The notes under the pieces: model-generated
The model's database searches: none
The model's input: the letters and a program-made list of their open reading frames with translations, nothing else
What the model was told of the DNA's origin: nothing
NCBI GenBank assembly: GCA_964019695.1
Contig: OZ026530.1
Coordinates: 27,850,108 to 27,914,107, forward strand
Length of the DNA stretch: 64,000 nucleotides
From: Loripinus fragilis
Lineage: Eukaryota; Mollusca; Bivalvia; Lucinida; Lucinidae
Direction: 5' to 3'
Made by a program: the position numbers and the translations under genes
Shown here: positions 46,066 to 58,600 of the stretch, piece by piece
How positions within the stretch are numbered: the stretch's first letter is position 1
How the letters are laid out: each line of letters starts with the position of its first letter

Positions 46066-48735
46066 CAGACCTGGGGCCAAATACTTTGAAAAGTATTCAA
46101 ATACATTACAATTACTTTGACTTATCAATGATTACAAATACATTACAATTACAGGACCTGTAGAAATGTAATGAATACAATTACAATTACTTTAGAAATG
46201 TAATCAAATACATTACCTATAATTACTTTTGAAGTTTTTATGTAAAATTGCAATGCAATATAGTACTAACTTTTAAAATTATAAAGATGGATAGGGTCTT
46301 TGAAGTTATATATAAAGCCTATACTGTTATTTCTTAAATTAGCTATGAAATTTCATTCATATTCTTATTAAAGTTAAACAAATATATATATACACTATGC
46401 ACAATTCATACCAATGTGGTTTTAAAGTTTGATACTTCATACATTATATCTGCCTACATACTTTATAGATCTATTTCACTGTATAGTACCACATAGCAAG
46501 ATAGATTTATAAAGTATCAGGGCTTACCCTAGCTCAGAATTTGTTGTAGCCAACACTTTAGCCAAATGGAAAAAGTTGGAGCCAAATGAAATTAACTTTA
46601 GCCAAGGCTTTAGCCAGAAAGTATGAACAAGTTGTTTTGTATTTATGTTTGCCCACTATGTCTCAAACAGTTTGGACCCAGATCAGGCCCGACAAAACGT
46701 CCAAACATTTTGAAACCCGGATGGTATTGAAAAAATCCAGCATCCAAAGAGTAAAATATGGCACAATAATAAAGTGTGAAGGAATAATAAAAGCAGTATT
46801 CGAAAATCCAAAAGCTGATCAAAATACACTTTTCCACAAATATGTAACTTTTCAACTAGACTTTACTTTTAGCCAATGACTTATATTTGTAGCCACTCTG
46901 CATTTTAGTAGCAAATGGCTACAATGGCTAATGGCAGGGTGAACCCTGAGTATGTAAAATAGAAATCGTCTGTAACACAACTGCAACCTTTTGCTCAGTC
47001 AGCTACTTTTAAATTGTTATCACTCAGATTTAATCATCATATTAAGTTTTTCAAAAGTGTCATCTTTGAGGGAACATCTTTCAGGCCTAAAAACTTTGCC
47101 TGCTATGCTGAATACGCATTCTACAGGGCAGATGTTGCACTATTGGATGCAAAAACAGTTATTTAGCCATTCCACAAGAAAATGTACATTTGTGTAATAA
47201 TCTTTGTCCAGTTTGCACACATATACAGGTAGCTATTAAGAAGGTCATAAGTACCTTTTCACATGAGATAGCTATATTCAATAACAAATGATTTAACACC
47301 TTTGAGTTGTCTTCTTTTTATAGTCTGGGTTTGATGAATTTACATATGAAATCAGCTAAGCATATCAAAATGATCAGAACTAATTTGTTTCTCAACATTT
47401 CTTTAAAGGCCTCCAGCAAATAGGAGAAACAGAAATGCTGTCAAGAGTGAATTTTGGGAAAAAATGTACCTTATACCATGTTAAGTTGTCTATTGTCATA
47501 AATTAATTTTTAATTTTGAAAAAAAAAGTTTGTTTTTTTAATTTTTATATAAAATGCAAATTAATCTTAAACACTTAAAATTTTACCATAAATCACCGAT
47601 TTGTTTCTTGTGTTGGGCAAATTTTTTAAGTAAATAGCCAAATGTATTTGAAAAGTATTTGGAAGTAATTATAATTACAGCTAAAATATTTTCAGTAATC
47701 ATTACAATTACATTACATGTATACTCCTCAAAATAATTAAAGGACCAAGATTTTAGAACGCGAGTATAATTAGCTCAAACATTTAAATTCTGTAAAACTT
47801 GGCCCAAATTGTTCTATTCTGTATGCCCATAAATCAAAAATCATTTTTATGATTCCCGTGCCTAATTCTGCCATAACTGTGTCTCAAATGCACATACCCT
47901 CAAAAGCCCACTTTTAAAAGGCAGTGGGTGGGGTAAGGAAATTCTTCTGTGGTTATTCGAGTAGAATAAAAGTGACATCAAGTTAAACTTTGTTTTAAAC
48001 TGTTCAGCTTACATGCAAAAATTTTCTTCAAACAGTTTCAATATACTGGGAAGCAAGCATTTTCATCTCTGACAATGGAGTTCTGACATTGTTTTGTTTT
48101 CTAAAAACAATGTGTGTACTTGGACATCAATAATCAGTTTTTCAATCGTCATTCTATGCCTTTGAGTTTTAGAAAGATGACTCGATGAATCGTTTAAAGA
48201 TTGTCACAGACAAACCCCAAAACCAGTTGTCTGAATCCATAGTCTGGCCATTACGCCACATCCAAAAGCGGCAATTTTCTCTCACAGGAAGAGGTGGATG
48301 GTATCGACGGGATTAAAACACAATAAAATCATTCAAAAACAGAGATTTCAGCATCTAAAAGCACTTTTCATTCATTTCATGCAGTTCTGTGCTCCGTGGA
48401 TAACACACAAAAAATGACATTCCAATACATTTAGGTCAAGTTTTAAAATGACAAAAAAATCCTTGTTAGTAACATTTTCTACCATTTTCTTTTTGCTGTT
48501 TCATTTGGCAATAAGACATCAAAGATGTCCGAAAAACTTAGGCTAGATCGTAAGACTGGTTTTCAAAATACATTCTACACAAAATGCATCAATGTTATAA
48601 TTGATAGTATTGGTCCTTCAATTATTTTGAGGAGTATATTTGAAAAAAAAATGATTACAATTACATTTGATTACTTTGAAAATTGTATTTAATTACAGAT
48701 AATTACAATTACTGATTACGATTACCCCAGGTCTG
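46066..48735 (-). mobile_element. hAT-type DNA transposon, decayed
   Basis: 2670 bp. TIRs 'cagacctgggg' / 'ccccaggtctg', with 8-bp target duplication 'gtacaaga' at 46058-46065 and 48736-48743. CAG...CTG ends and an 8-bp duplication are hAT hallmarks. Subterminal regions carry many 'acattacaattac' repeats in inverted orientation at the two ends. It contains a partial family A palindrome at about 46665. Confidence 0.88.
47020..47140 (-). pseudogene. hAT transposase C-terminal dimerisation remnant
   Basis: Minus-strand peptide CPVECVFSIAGKVFRPERCS followed by LKDDTFEKLNMM matches the hATC signature (P.ERVFS..G....R..L......L). No intact upstream transposase domain could be traced. Confidence 0.7.
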
Positions 48736-48777
48736 GTACAAGACCAATGCTCTAACAACTGAGCTAAAGAGTCGACT
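48736..48777 (-). repeat. tRNA-Thr-like sequence, 5' half
   Basis: Reverse complement: 'tttagctcagttgttagagc' + 'attggtcttgtacc' (D-arm and anticodon region). Confidence 0.65.
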
Positions 48778-49103
48778 CTCTGAAGCAGTTGTCAGACATT
48801 GATTAAATACTAGAAGCCATCAAACTCTAACTTATGTTGATATATACGTGAAAGAGCCTGGCCCATAACACTGTTCTCAAATTAAAATGTTGGTTTTCAG
48901 GGCTGGAACTCACAAAATGCTTGTCAGAATAGCAAACAGGAAAGACTCTGATCAGATATATTGCATATAAAACCCCCATATTTTCTGAGTTTTTAGTATC
49001 CTTATAAAGTGGTTTTGGAGGTATGACGTTTAAAGATTTTTACCATCAAACAAAGAGGCCACCAGGGCTAAATAGACTCTGTAGACTCTTCTCCATAAGC
49101 CAG

Positions 49104-49289
49104 GCCTCCAGATAAGAGTGCGTATTGGCAAATTATTTTCTTTATTTCCCATCCAAAACATATGTTGTGGGTACTCAAAAGAACCGTCTCAATGAGACGG
49201 TTCTTTTGAGCACCCAAAACACATGTTTAAATTTATGGGTATGAAAATAATCAAAATTTTATGCAAATAAATTTTCCTTATCTGGACCT
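49104..49289. mobile_element. Family D MITE, reference copy
   Basis: TIRs 'aggcctccagataag' / 'cttatctggaccta'. Core 'actcaaaagaaccgtctcaa' with perfect complement. Lies in the 3' flank of SLC25A42 and contains AATAAA on the minus strand (49141-49146). Confidence 0.85.
49141..49146 (-). terminator. Candidate polyadenylation signal of SLC25A42 inside a MITE
   Basis: AATAAA on the minus strand about 270 nt after the SLC25A42 stop codon. It is the first canonical signal I see downstream, and it belongs to the family D MITE. Confidence 0.3.
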
Positions 49290-49417
49290 ATGAGAAGCCT
49301 TGACACTTATCTCTTTCTGTACACATAAATAGCTTCTATCTTCTATTATGTTAAAATTCTCAAGAAAAATATCACACTCGCTAAATTTGTTATAAACTAT
49401 CTAATCTAGGCAGTTCA

Positions 49418-49629
49418 TCAGTCGTTATCATCTAGATGAAATATCGTCATTTTACGAAGTAGCCTATGTACTGTCTCAAACACTAAAAAGCTAACACCAT
49501 TTGATATGGGACCTTTGATCCAGTTCATACTGAGCCCCTTATACAGCCCCTTTTTGACTCCCTCCTGGGTGAAGACTAGATGAGCAGTTCTATAAATACT
49601 GGTATAATCCTTTGTATGACCCGTTACAC
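49418..49629 (-). CDS. SLC25A42: SLC25A42 exon 7 (terminal)
   Basis: Acceptor 'atttcag' follows tattattt on the minus strand. The first two bases complete the Gly of TAGVTG. Encodes [14 protein letters not shown] through [19 protein letters not shown] to TGA (49418-49420). Last transmembrane helices of the third module. Confidence 0.9.
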
Positions 49630-52600
49630 CTGAAATAATATTTATAACAACAGGACTTTAGTTAAGAGTGCGTACCAAAAAAATATTTTTCTTATTTCAC
49701 AACCAAAACATATGTTGTGGGTACTCAAAAGAACCGTCTCAATGAGACGGCTCTTTTAGGCACCCAAAACATATGTTAAAACTGATGGGTAAGGAAATAT
49801 TTACAGTTTTACACTCAAAAATTTGATTTAACTAGCATAAGTGTATTGCTAGTGTATTGTGATATCAAGTTTACGAGCTAGATCCAAAATGGCTTGCCAA
49901 ATAAATATCATTTGAGCCTCATTGCCAGAAAACCTGTCTTTGAGGTTTCCAACATGGTAAGACTCAAACTAGTCTGCTCAGCAACTGAGACTAGTTAGAA
50001 TATTGAAACTTTAAACACAGCAAGTTTATCAAGGGTTCATACAGGCAAGTTGGAGTAAAATTCAAGGACTTTTCAAGGACTTCTAAAAGCTTCTCTGACA
50101 GTTTTTAAGGACTTAAAGTTAATGAAAAATACTGATCTAAGTATTAAAATTCTACTTCAGAAATGCTAGACTGAGATAATGGAGACATTAGTACTGCAAA
50201 ATTAGTATCAAATTGTTGTGCCTAAATTTGGTGCAGCATATGCCACACCAAATAATGGTAGAAAACTTTAAACTTGTTTAGGTCTTTATCAACAGTGCTA
50301 AGTCATACAGAAAATAGTAGAATTGAAGGACTTTTCAAAGCTTTTGAGTGTTTTTGAAGTACTTTTCAAGGCATATCTAATTTTCAAGGACTTTTCCAGA
50401 AAGCCATCTAAATCCAAATACTTTTCAAGCCTGTGCGAACCCTCCTGTTGTACTTTCCAAAAGGAGAATAACAAAGGCGCTGATCAGACTGTGTAGATGC
50501 TCAGGCTGATCTGCAAATTTGCTGTTCCAGTGCAACAAAGTCAGGGTTTGTCATGTTGTGGCCCATATTAGCTGTATCCCAAACAGCCATACTGTGAAAT
50601 GGAATATATATAGAGAAAATATAAAACATTATCATGTGACATGAGAAATTTTGCACCTAAGCACACAATACCTACCTGCAGTTTGCATTCTTCTACGAAC
50701 AATATCTAGTGGATAAGATGAACACTGACCACACACACCGGCACATGCCCCCATACACCAGGTCTCCAGCCCTGTGGGGGTTCTACCTTTGTTATATTCT
50801 GAAACACAGAAACAAAGACATATATCTGATAAGATGAACACTGACCACACACACCGGCACATGCCCCCATACACCAGGTCTCCAGCCCTGTGGGGGTTCT
50901 ACCTTTGTTATATTCTGAAACACAGAAACAAAGACATATATCTGATAAGATGAACACTGACCACACACACCGGCACATGCCCCCATACACCAGGTCTCCA
51001 GCCCTGTGGGGGTTCTACCTTTGTTATATTCTGAAACACAGAAACAAAGACATATATCTGATAAGATGAACACTGACCACACACACCAGCACACGCCCCC
51101 ATACACCAGGTCTCCAGCCCTGTAGGGGTGCTACCTTTGTTATATTCTGAAACACAGAAACAAATACATTAATCTGATAAGATGAACACTGACCACACAC
51201 ACCAGCACACGCCCCCATACACCAGGTCTCCAGCCCTGTAGTGGTTCTACCTTTGTTATATTCTGAAACACAGAAACAAATACATTAATCTGATAAGATG
51301 AACACTGACCACACACACACCAGCACATGCCCCCATACACCAGGTCTCCAGCCCTGTAGGGGTGCTACCTTTGTTATATTCTGAAACACAGAAACAAAGA
51401 CATATATCTGATAAGATGAACACTGACCACACACACCAGCACACGCCCCCATACACCAGGTCTCCAGCCCTGTAGTGGTTCTACCTTTGTTATATTCTGA
51501 AACACAGAAACAAATACATTAATCTGATAAGATGAACACTGACCACACACACACCAGCACATGCCCCCATACACCAGGTCTCCAGCCCTGTAGGGGTGCT
51601 ACCTTTGTTATAGTCTGAAACATAGGAAATTAATTTTTGATTACATATCTTATCTAGAGGCCTGAATGATGATTCAAATTTTCATAGCACCTTCTAATGC
51701 ACTTGCTTTTGTAAGGATTGGATAATTTCAAAATGTTGCAACAGTAGTAGTTTTAAGTCATTAATTATGTCCCATTTCATTACATGATGTGCAGACGATA
51801 TACCTCCCCAAATGAATATTTTGAATACAGTTTTCCCCTAGTTCTGTAGATCTGACGTCAGGAATTCCTCCCCTCGGTGTGCATCACTTTCTCGGGCTGA
51901 CAAAATTATGATGTTAATTTCAAAAGAATGCATCAGTTGTCAAGAATTTTTTTTGCAATTTTGGGAAGGTACCCTAAGGCCTTTCAGATAGGAAAATTAG
52001 TGCTGTAAATCCCTAAATAGGGAAACTTGTTATAGTGCACAGTTATGTCATTTTTGGTCAATAAAAAGAAACAACAAATAAGCTATAACACATACTTTTG
52101 CCATCAAAAAACTGAAGAAGAAATAAGATTCAATGGAAGTAGACTGTCACTATGTAGCTTGTGTATGTGGTAACTTATTTTTTTGAAGATTGGGATTTTT
52201 TTCAAAATTAGAAAAAAAGTCACCTAAATTCAATTGGGAATGGGGCGGAATTAATTTCGGCCCCTGAGTACACACACAAGAAAATCCCTGATAAACCCTT
52301 GGTAAACCTCATTGTTACCTTATTTTTAATTATTGCATGAAAAGCTGTGTTGCACGATATTAACAGTCATGTTTTGACTGGCACAACCACATGTATTAAC
52401 AAGGCAATTCATGTGCTGCTAACGCACAGTTTTTTACTTGACGTATACAGTTTCTGGGGCTGTCACAAAAGAGAGAACATAATTTAGTCTTTGCTCTGAA
52501 ACTGTTTTTTTTTTTTTAAAAACCTACACATCTTTATGCCTTTGTAGAGGTAATACAAAAATTGAACTTTTCAAAGCTTTTCTCCCCAAATTTCTCAAGC

Positions 52601-55600
52601 AACAAAATGACTTTATGCAAAAGCGATCAAACATGTTCTTCTGATACATAAACATCAGCTAGGCCCATTAGGGTTGTTAATGACCATGCCTATCAGGCTC
52701 GAGCTTAGACACCACCCTCAGGGCCAAACAGATGTCAATATAAAGATGTAATCATGTTTGATCCCTATAGTTTACTTTATGACTTAAAGCAACTGTACAA
52801 TAATATACCTGCATGAAATTTCTTCAGAGTTTCATATGTACCAAAACCGATACCAGAGTAGACAGCAGAGCCTATTACAGTTGGTGAGAACCCTCTGTAC
52901 ATCACCCTCAACCCTTCCTCTCTGTAAATGTTTCTAAATACAGCCCGTAGAGTGCTATACCTACAAAAGAGACATTCACTGCATTTCTTTAACATAATCA
53001 TGGTTTATAGAGGGAGTGCAGTGGCTCAGTGGTAGAGTGTTTGACTCGAGACCGAATGGCTGCGGATTTTAGCCTCACTGGTGTTACTGTGTTGTGTTCT
53101 TGAGCAAGATACATTTATCCTTGCGTAGTACTGGTTCAACCCTAGAAGACCCTTCCCGACATAACTGAAAGTGTGTTGACTGGGACATAGTCAAATCAAA
53201 CAAAGTGGTTTATAGATTTGTTTTTCTCTTTGATAGCATGATGGTGGGTCAGGCCTCAGACTCAATGATGAAACTGACCAAAAACTGTCATCAGTGGGTC
53301 AGCGTCTGATGTTTGTGTTTGGCTTGGCCCAAGGTGGCTAAACTGGATATTTTCTTTAGCCCTGACTGTCTGTGAGTAAAAAGCTCATTTCTTTGTCTAT
53401 TCACATTTAGTTAATTTGATTTGGTTGTTTCCCTGTGATAATACATTGCATAAATTAGGAAACCTCCAAACAAATTTTGAGTTTTGACAACTTTTGACAA
53501 CAGCAGAATCTAGGACGAAGATTTGGCCAATAAAATTAATTCATGCCCCCCCAGTGGCTTTGGCTACTGTCCAGTCTAAGGCGGTGGATCTGTTTTTGTT
53601 GAATCACTGTTGCTCCATTGCTGCTCCCTTTGTTTATGGGGGTTTTGTGTTTGGTCTTTATTTTGTAATGCAGTCCTTAGTGTCCTTTCTCATTTTGCAA
53701 TCATCTCGCTGAGGAAGAGAGAGCTGGTGCTATACTTTAATAGTGTTCTCACTGTCTTGTGACTGATAATTTCAATAAGCATTCCAGAAGTAATTTATTT
53801 CAATGGAAGTCAGCCTCAAAATCCTGAATACACAAATATTCCTTAAAACTTTCAGCCATATACAGTTAAACCTGTGTAAAAATCACTCAAAAATAGACAA
53901 ACAAAGATCTTAATGGCAAATGATAGCTTAATGAAGGTTAAAAGTATTGCAGCGGAGCATTCTGCAATACTCTTGATGGTCAAAAGTATTGCAGAATGCT
54001 CCAAGCGGAGCATTCTGCAATACTCTTGACCTGCACTAAGAGACAATTGGTCTTGAAAACCAATTTTTGGTCTTTATGAGAGTGGCCGTTTTACACAAGT
54101 TTGACTGTTAAAAGTTTGTCTAGCCTGAATCACATACTTATCCTTGCCTGTGATGGCCATTCTAGCTCGCACCATGTCTAATGGATATGTCAGTGTTGTG
54201 GCAGTAGTTCCAGCTAGAGATCCCGCTAACATCCTCAATGGTGCAGGTAAATACCTTAAAAAAATAACCACAATGAAACAAAATTCCCGTTTTCTTCATG
54301 TTAAACAATCTTTTCACAAATTAAATATTTGATTACATCTGTACTTAAGGAATCTTCCAAAGCCTACATTAAACAATTTTAATCAAAATTTTGATGTAAA
54401 ACAAAATTTCAATATCATTTACATCATGTGTGAAAACTTCAAAACATTACTTTGAGTATTATGCAAATAACAGTCTATTTATTAAATTGAAAAGGGTCAA
54501 AATCAGAAGTCACTTAAATTAGACTTTGAGCTCAAAAAGTAAGTGTGTAAGATCAAGTCTGCATTTTAGTGACACAGTTTTTTTTTATTCATTTAACGTG
54601 CTAAACAATAAAAAATGCCATTTTGTATAAGATGCATAAAATTCATGCGATTTTGCTCAGTTAATTTTAAAAAAAAAATTCATGCTGAAATAAAAATCAC
54701 CAGAGCTTTGCTTCAAGCTAGCAGAGTGAAGGTTTTACAATGTTATTGTCAGGAATTATTAAATTACTTGTGTGTGAGTATTGTCTGTACAATTTTATAG
54801 AAGTAGAATTTAGAAGTTTGATGATTTTTCTTACTTTACTAAATACTAGAATACAGATTGACTCACAGGGGTCAGTCCAGTGTTTACAGTTTGCCACAAA
54901 AGGTAATAAGTTTATAGTCTATTTCAGTAAATTATGGGGGATGGCATATTATTATTAAAGCTGGACTGGCCCCTGTGGACTGACTTACCTATGAAAAGAA
55001 CTTATGTCTCATAGATAAACGGAATAAATTGACAAATTGCTATTCTGTTTCCCTATTGTTTGAAATATGGTAAATTTGTGACTTTTTTGGGGGATTTTTC
55101 AACTCAAAACTTCAATATTTTAAATATTCTGAGTAAGTTTTCTCTGAAAATAGCCATGCATTACCAGGAAACGTTGTTCTAAATTAAATCATTCCAAGCA
55201 TTTTTAATTTGAGATTCCAATTTCGAAAAAAAAATGCCATCAATAGTGATTGCGTTAGAAGATTCCATATGTAAAGTGGGTAAAACCAAGCTTCAAGGAA
55301 TTTAACAAGATTTAGAATCGGTTTATAAACTTCGTGGAAAATAGAATATGATATTTTACTCCAATTATTTCCCTTCGACTTGATTTAAATATCAAACTTT
55401 TCTTTTAGTGTATATGACCATGAATTTTCAAATGGTTACCAATGAAGCAATTACCTATTTTTTAAATGGGGAATAAAATACTTATGAAAACCAGTAATTG
55501 CTGGGAGTAAAAATCTCTTTGTTCCAAATCCTTATCAAAGTAATGGCACGTAAAATTAACTCTTTGCCCCCTGGTGTCATCTGCTGGTAACTTTTGCAAG

Positions 55601-58600
55601 CACTTTGACACTCTGATGGTATTCCTGAAAGAACTTTCGAAAAAGTTGATTTTGAAAAAAAATCAACAGACGACAAAAATAAAAAGAATGAAAAATTACA
55701 CAGGAGGCAAAGAGTTAAAGATGGTACTTACTTCTTCCTATTAAATTTTTTGAGTAGCATTAGTTTATACTGTTCATGTGACATATACTGTACAGCAGCA
55801 TAGGGTACTATTCTAGCCATTGTTGCTGAGTTACCACGATAGAGAGCCATAAATCCTTCCTTTTTGAACGTATAGTAGATGAACAGGGTGGCTTTACGAA
55901 ATGAGAACGGCATTTGAGATGCTGAAAATAGAGGGCCTTACATAAGTGCTCATGTATTATTGAATTTATTAGACAATTCAGGGAAAATAGATAAAATGTG
56001 AGGCTTTGTGGGGCATTTTATAGCTTTTCGCAATATGTTTATAAATTGTTTGTATGTTTGTAAATTCAATAAGACCGAGACATATTAATCATATGAAACT
56101 AAAAGTACTATCTATCTTTCATAAATTTTTGAACCAGAATAATTACTGTGACACCCAGCAATATGATGTTTGTCCCCTCTTAAAAAACTGAAGATTCAGA
56201 TCTGCTTACCCCTGAGATGATCCAAGCTTTTTTTAGAACTCAAAGCCTGAATCAGGTGTTATCAAAATTTAATTTTCTTATTTGTCAACCAAAACATGAG
56301 CTTCGTAGCGAGATAACCTGTCTTCGGGGTTGCCGACAAGGCAAGACAAAAACCAGGCTCCTCAGCTACACAGACTAACTAGAAAATTGAAATTTCACCT
56401 GTGGAAAGATTACATATGATACTTTCCAAAAAGCGAATAACAAAGGCGCTGATAAGACTGTGCAGGCTAGTCTGTGCCTGTGTAATTCACAAACCCCTGA
56501 AGACAGGTTTTCTAGTGTCGAGGCCCACATAATGTTGTGGGTACTCAAGGAACCAATGAGACAGTTCTTTTGAGCACCCAAAACACCAGTTAAAATGGAT
56601 GGGTTAGAAAATATTTACAAATTTATGCTCAAATATTGTGTTTATCTCAACCTATGCTGAATTCAGTGTAATAAATGGAATCCTGCACCTAAACTGTCTG
56701 GAAAGAGGGAATACAAAAAGTCTTGTAAATGTATATTATGCATAAAAATATATTCAGAATTAGAAGGGTTAAAATTTCTTTAGAATTTCTTTAAACATTT
56801 TATGGTGTACATACACATTATCATAATAGTAACTTGATCTGGCTTACTGTATCTCATCCAGTGGATGAGGTCATACCATCGGATCACCCGAGACGCGAAG
56901 CGTTGAGGGTGATCCAATGTAATGGCCTCATCCATGAAACTTGATACAGTACGCCAGATCAAGTTACTATTATATGTTTATTATATACATTTTTCTGATG
57001 CTATAACTTGTTTTGATCTTAATACCGAAAAAATTGTGGGAATGTTTGCCATTACGTTACGTTTCTTGAAGTTACGTCATCATGTTTTCAGTCTCTGGTT
57101 CCATGCTTGAAATTTACTTTACGTAATGTCGCCGCAAAAACGGGAAACCGACGTTAGCCTTGTTTTAAAGGATAGTATTATGGACTCAGAAAACATCAGT
57201 TCATTGATCCAGCTTTCTGTATCAGATAGCCAGAAAACAGACAGTTCAAAAGATGTATCATATATAGGTATATAATAAAAAAAACACAACTTACTCTGGA
57301 AGTTGATTTTTGTTCTGTCTAATGGTGCTATCGTTGTCTTCGCAACAGCTCCTGCTACCGCCCCCGCAGCTAGTGAGGTTAATATCTTTGTTCGGTTTGA
57401 AACCTGCAAAGTAACACTCAGTTCTTGAAAATACTTAAAATAAGCTTAACGCCTGAAAGGAGCTAGCTGAGACAAAATTTTGACCATTAATATAACTGTG
57501 CCAATCACAATGGCAGCAAACAACAATTTTTGTGATATTTTTTCTTTATTTTGGGGGTACTAACAAGACTCGACAATATGCTATAAAATATTCAGGGATG
57601 ATGATAGTATCATGATGCATTGCTATATTAGACCATTGATAGTACCAGGCCTTTAGTTAAGAGTGTGTAGCGAAAAAACAATTTTCTTATTTCTCAACCA
57701 AAACATATGTTGTGGGTACTCAAAAGAACCGCCTCAATGAGACCGTTCTTTTGAGCACCTAAAACATACGTTAAAACTGATGGGTAAGAAAATATTTGCA
57801 ATTTTACGCTCAAATATTTTGCTTATCTAAACCTGTGTAGTACTGTACATGTAATAGTATCCTGATAGGGATTCTTGTGATAGCATCATCGTAGTCAAAA
57901 TTCGGCACCATAGTAAGCCCTATTTATAACCCTTTTGCACTCAGAAGACCAAAATTCAATAGAATTTTGGCCATTTTGAGTGCAAAAGGGTTGCTCCATA
58001 AAACTCCTACCCTTACATTGATATGATTCTCTTCTCTGTGGGGGTTGGTGTTTATAACCTTTTTGCAACCAGAAAGACCAAAATTCAGCAGCTGCTGCTG
58101 TCACCTATGTCCAGATAAGCAAAATCGTGAGTAAAATTGTTTTTTCTGAAGGATCAATTTAAACATGCGTTTTGGGTGCAAAAAAGACCCATGTCATTGA
58201 GACCGTTCTTTTGAACACCCACAAACTATGTTTTGGTTGAGAAATAAGAAATTTTGGTCTCTTAGTGCAAAAGGTTTTTTTCCAAAGAACAGTAACTCCT
58301 ACCTTTTCAAAATTATGATGCTCCTCTCTGTGTCCTTTTTGCACTCAGAAAGACCAAAATTCAATATCCTAAAATTGTTGTTATTTCCATAAGGATCAAT
58401 TTAAACATGTGTTTTGGGTGCTCAAAAGGACCGTCTCATTGAGACGGTTCTTTTGAACCCCCACAACACATGTTTTTGTTGAGAAATCAGAAATTTTGGT
58501 CTCTGAGTGCAAAAGGGTTGTTCATTAAACATCCTACCTTTTCGTTGATATGATGTTCCTCTCTATGATAGTGCTCATCCAAATGATTCAATAAAGTTTC

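Noticed and set aside
46020..48777. Functional tRNA-Thr
   Set aside because: Split by a 2.67-kb hAT element; at best a pseudogene or SINE head.
50632..51574. Series of overlapping minus-strand frames ([19 protein letters not shown] repeats) as a repeat protein
   Set aside because: They are alternate-phase readings of a 116-bp unit that contains a splice acceptor and partial exon. Only the last unit continues into a proper carrier exon.
50712..51630. CRISPR-like array
   Set aside because: Units are contiguous and identical throughout, with no unique spacers, in a eukaryotic intron/exon boundary.
58159..58344. Small ORF with [12 protein letters not shown] as a separate gene
   Set aside because: A duplicated copy of the SLC25A42 exon 1 end and its donor.
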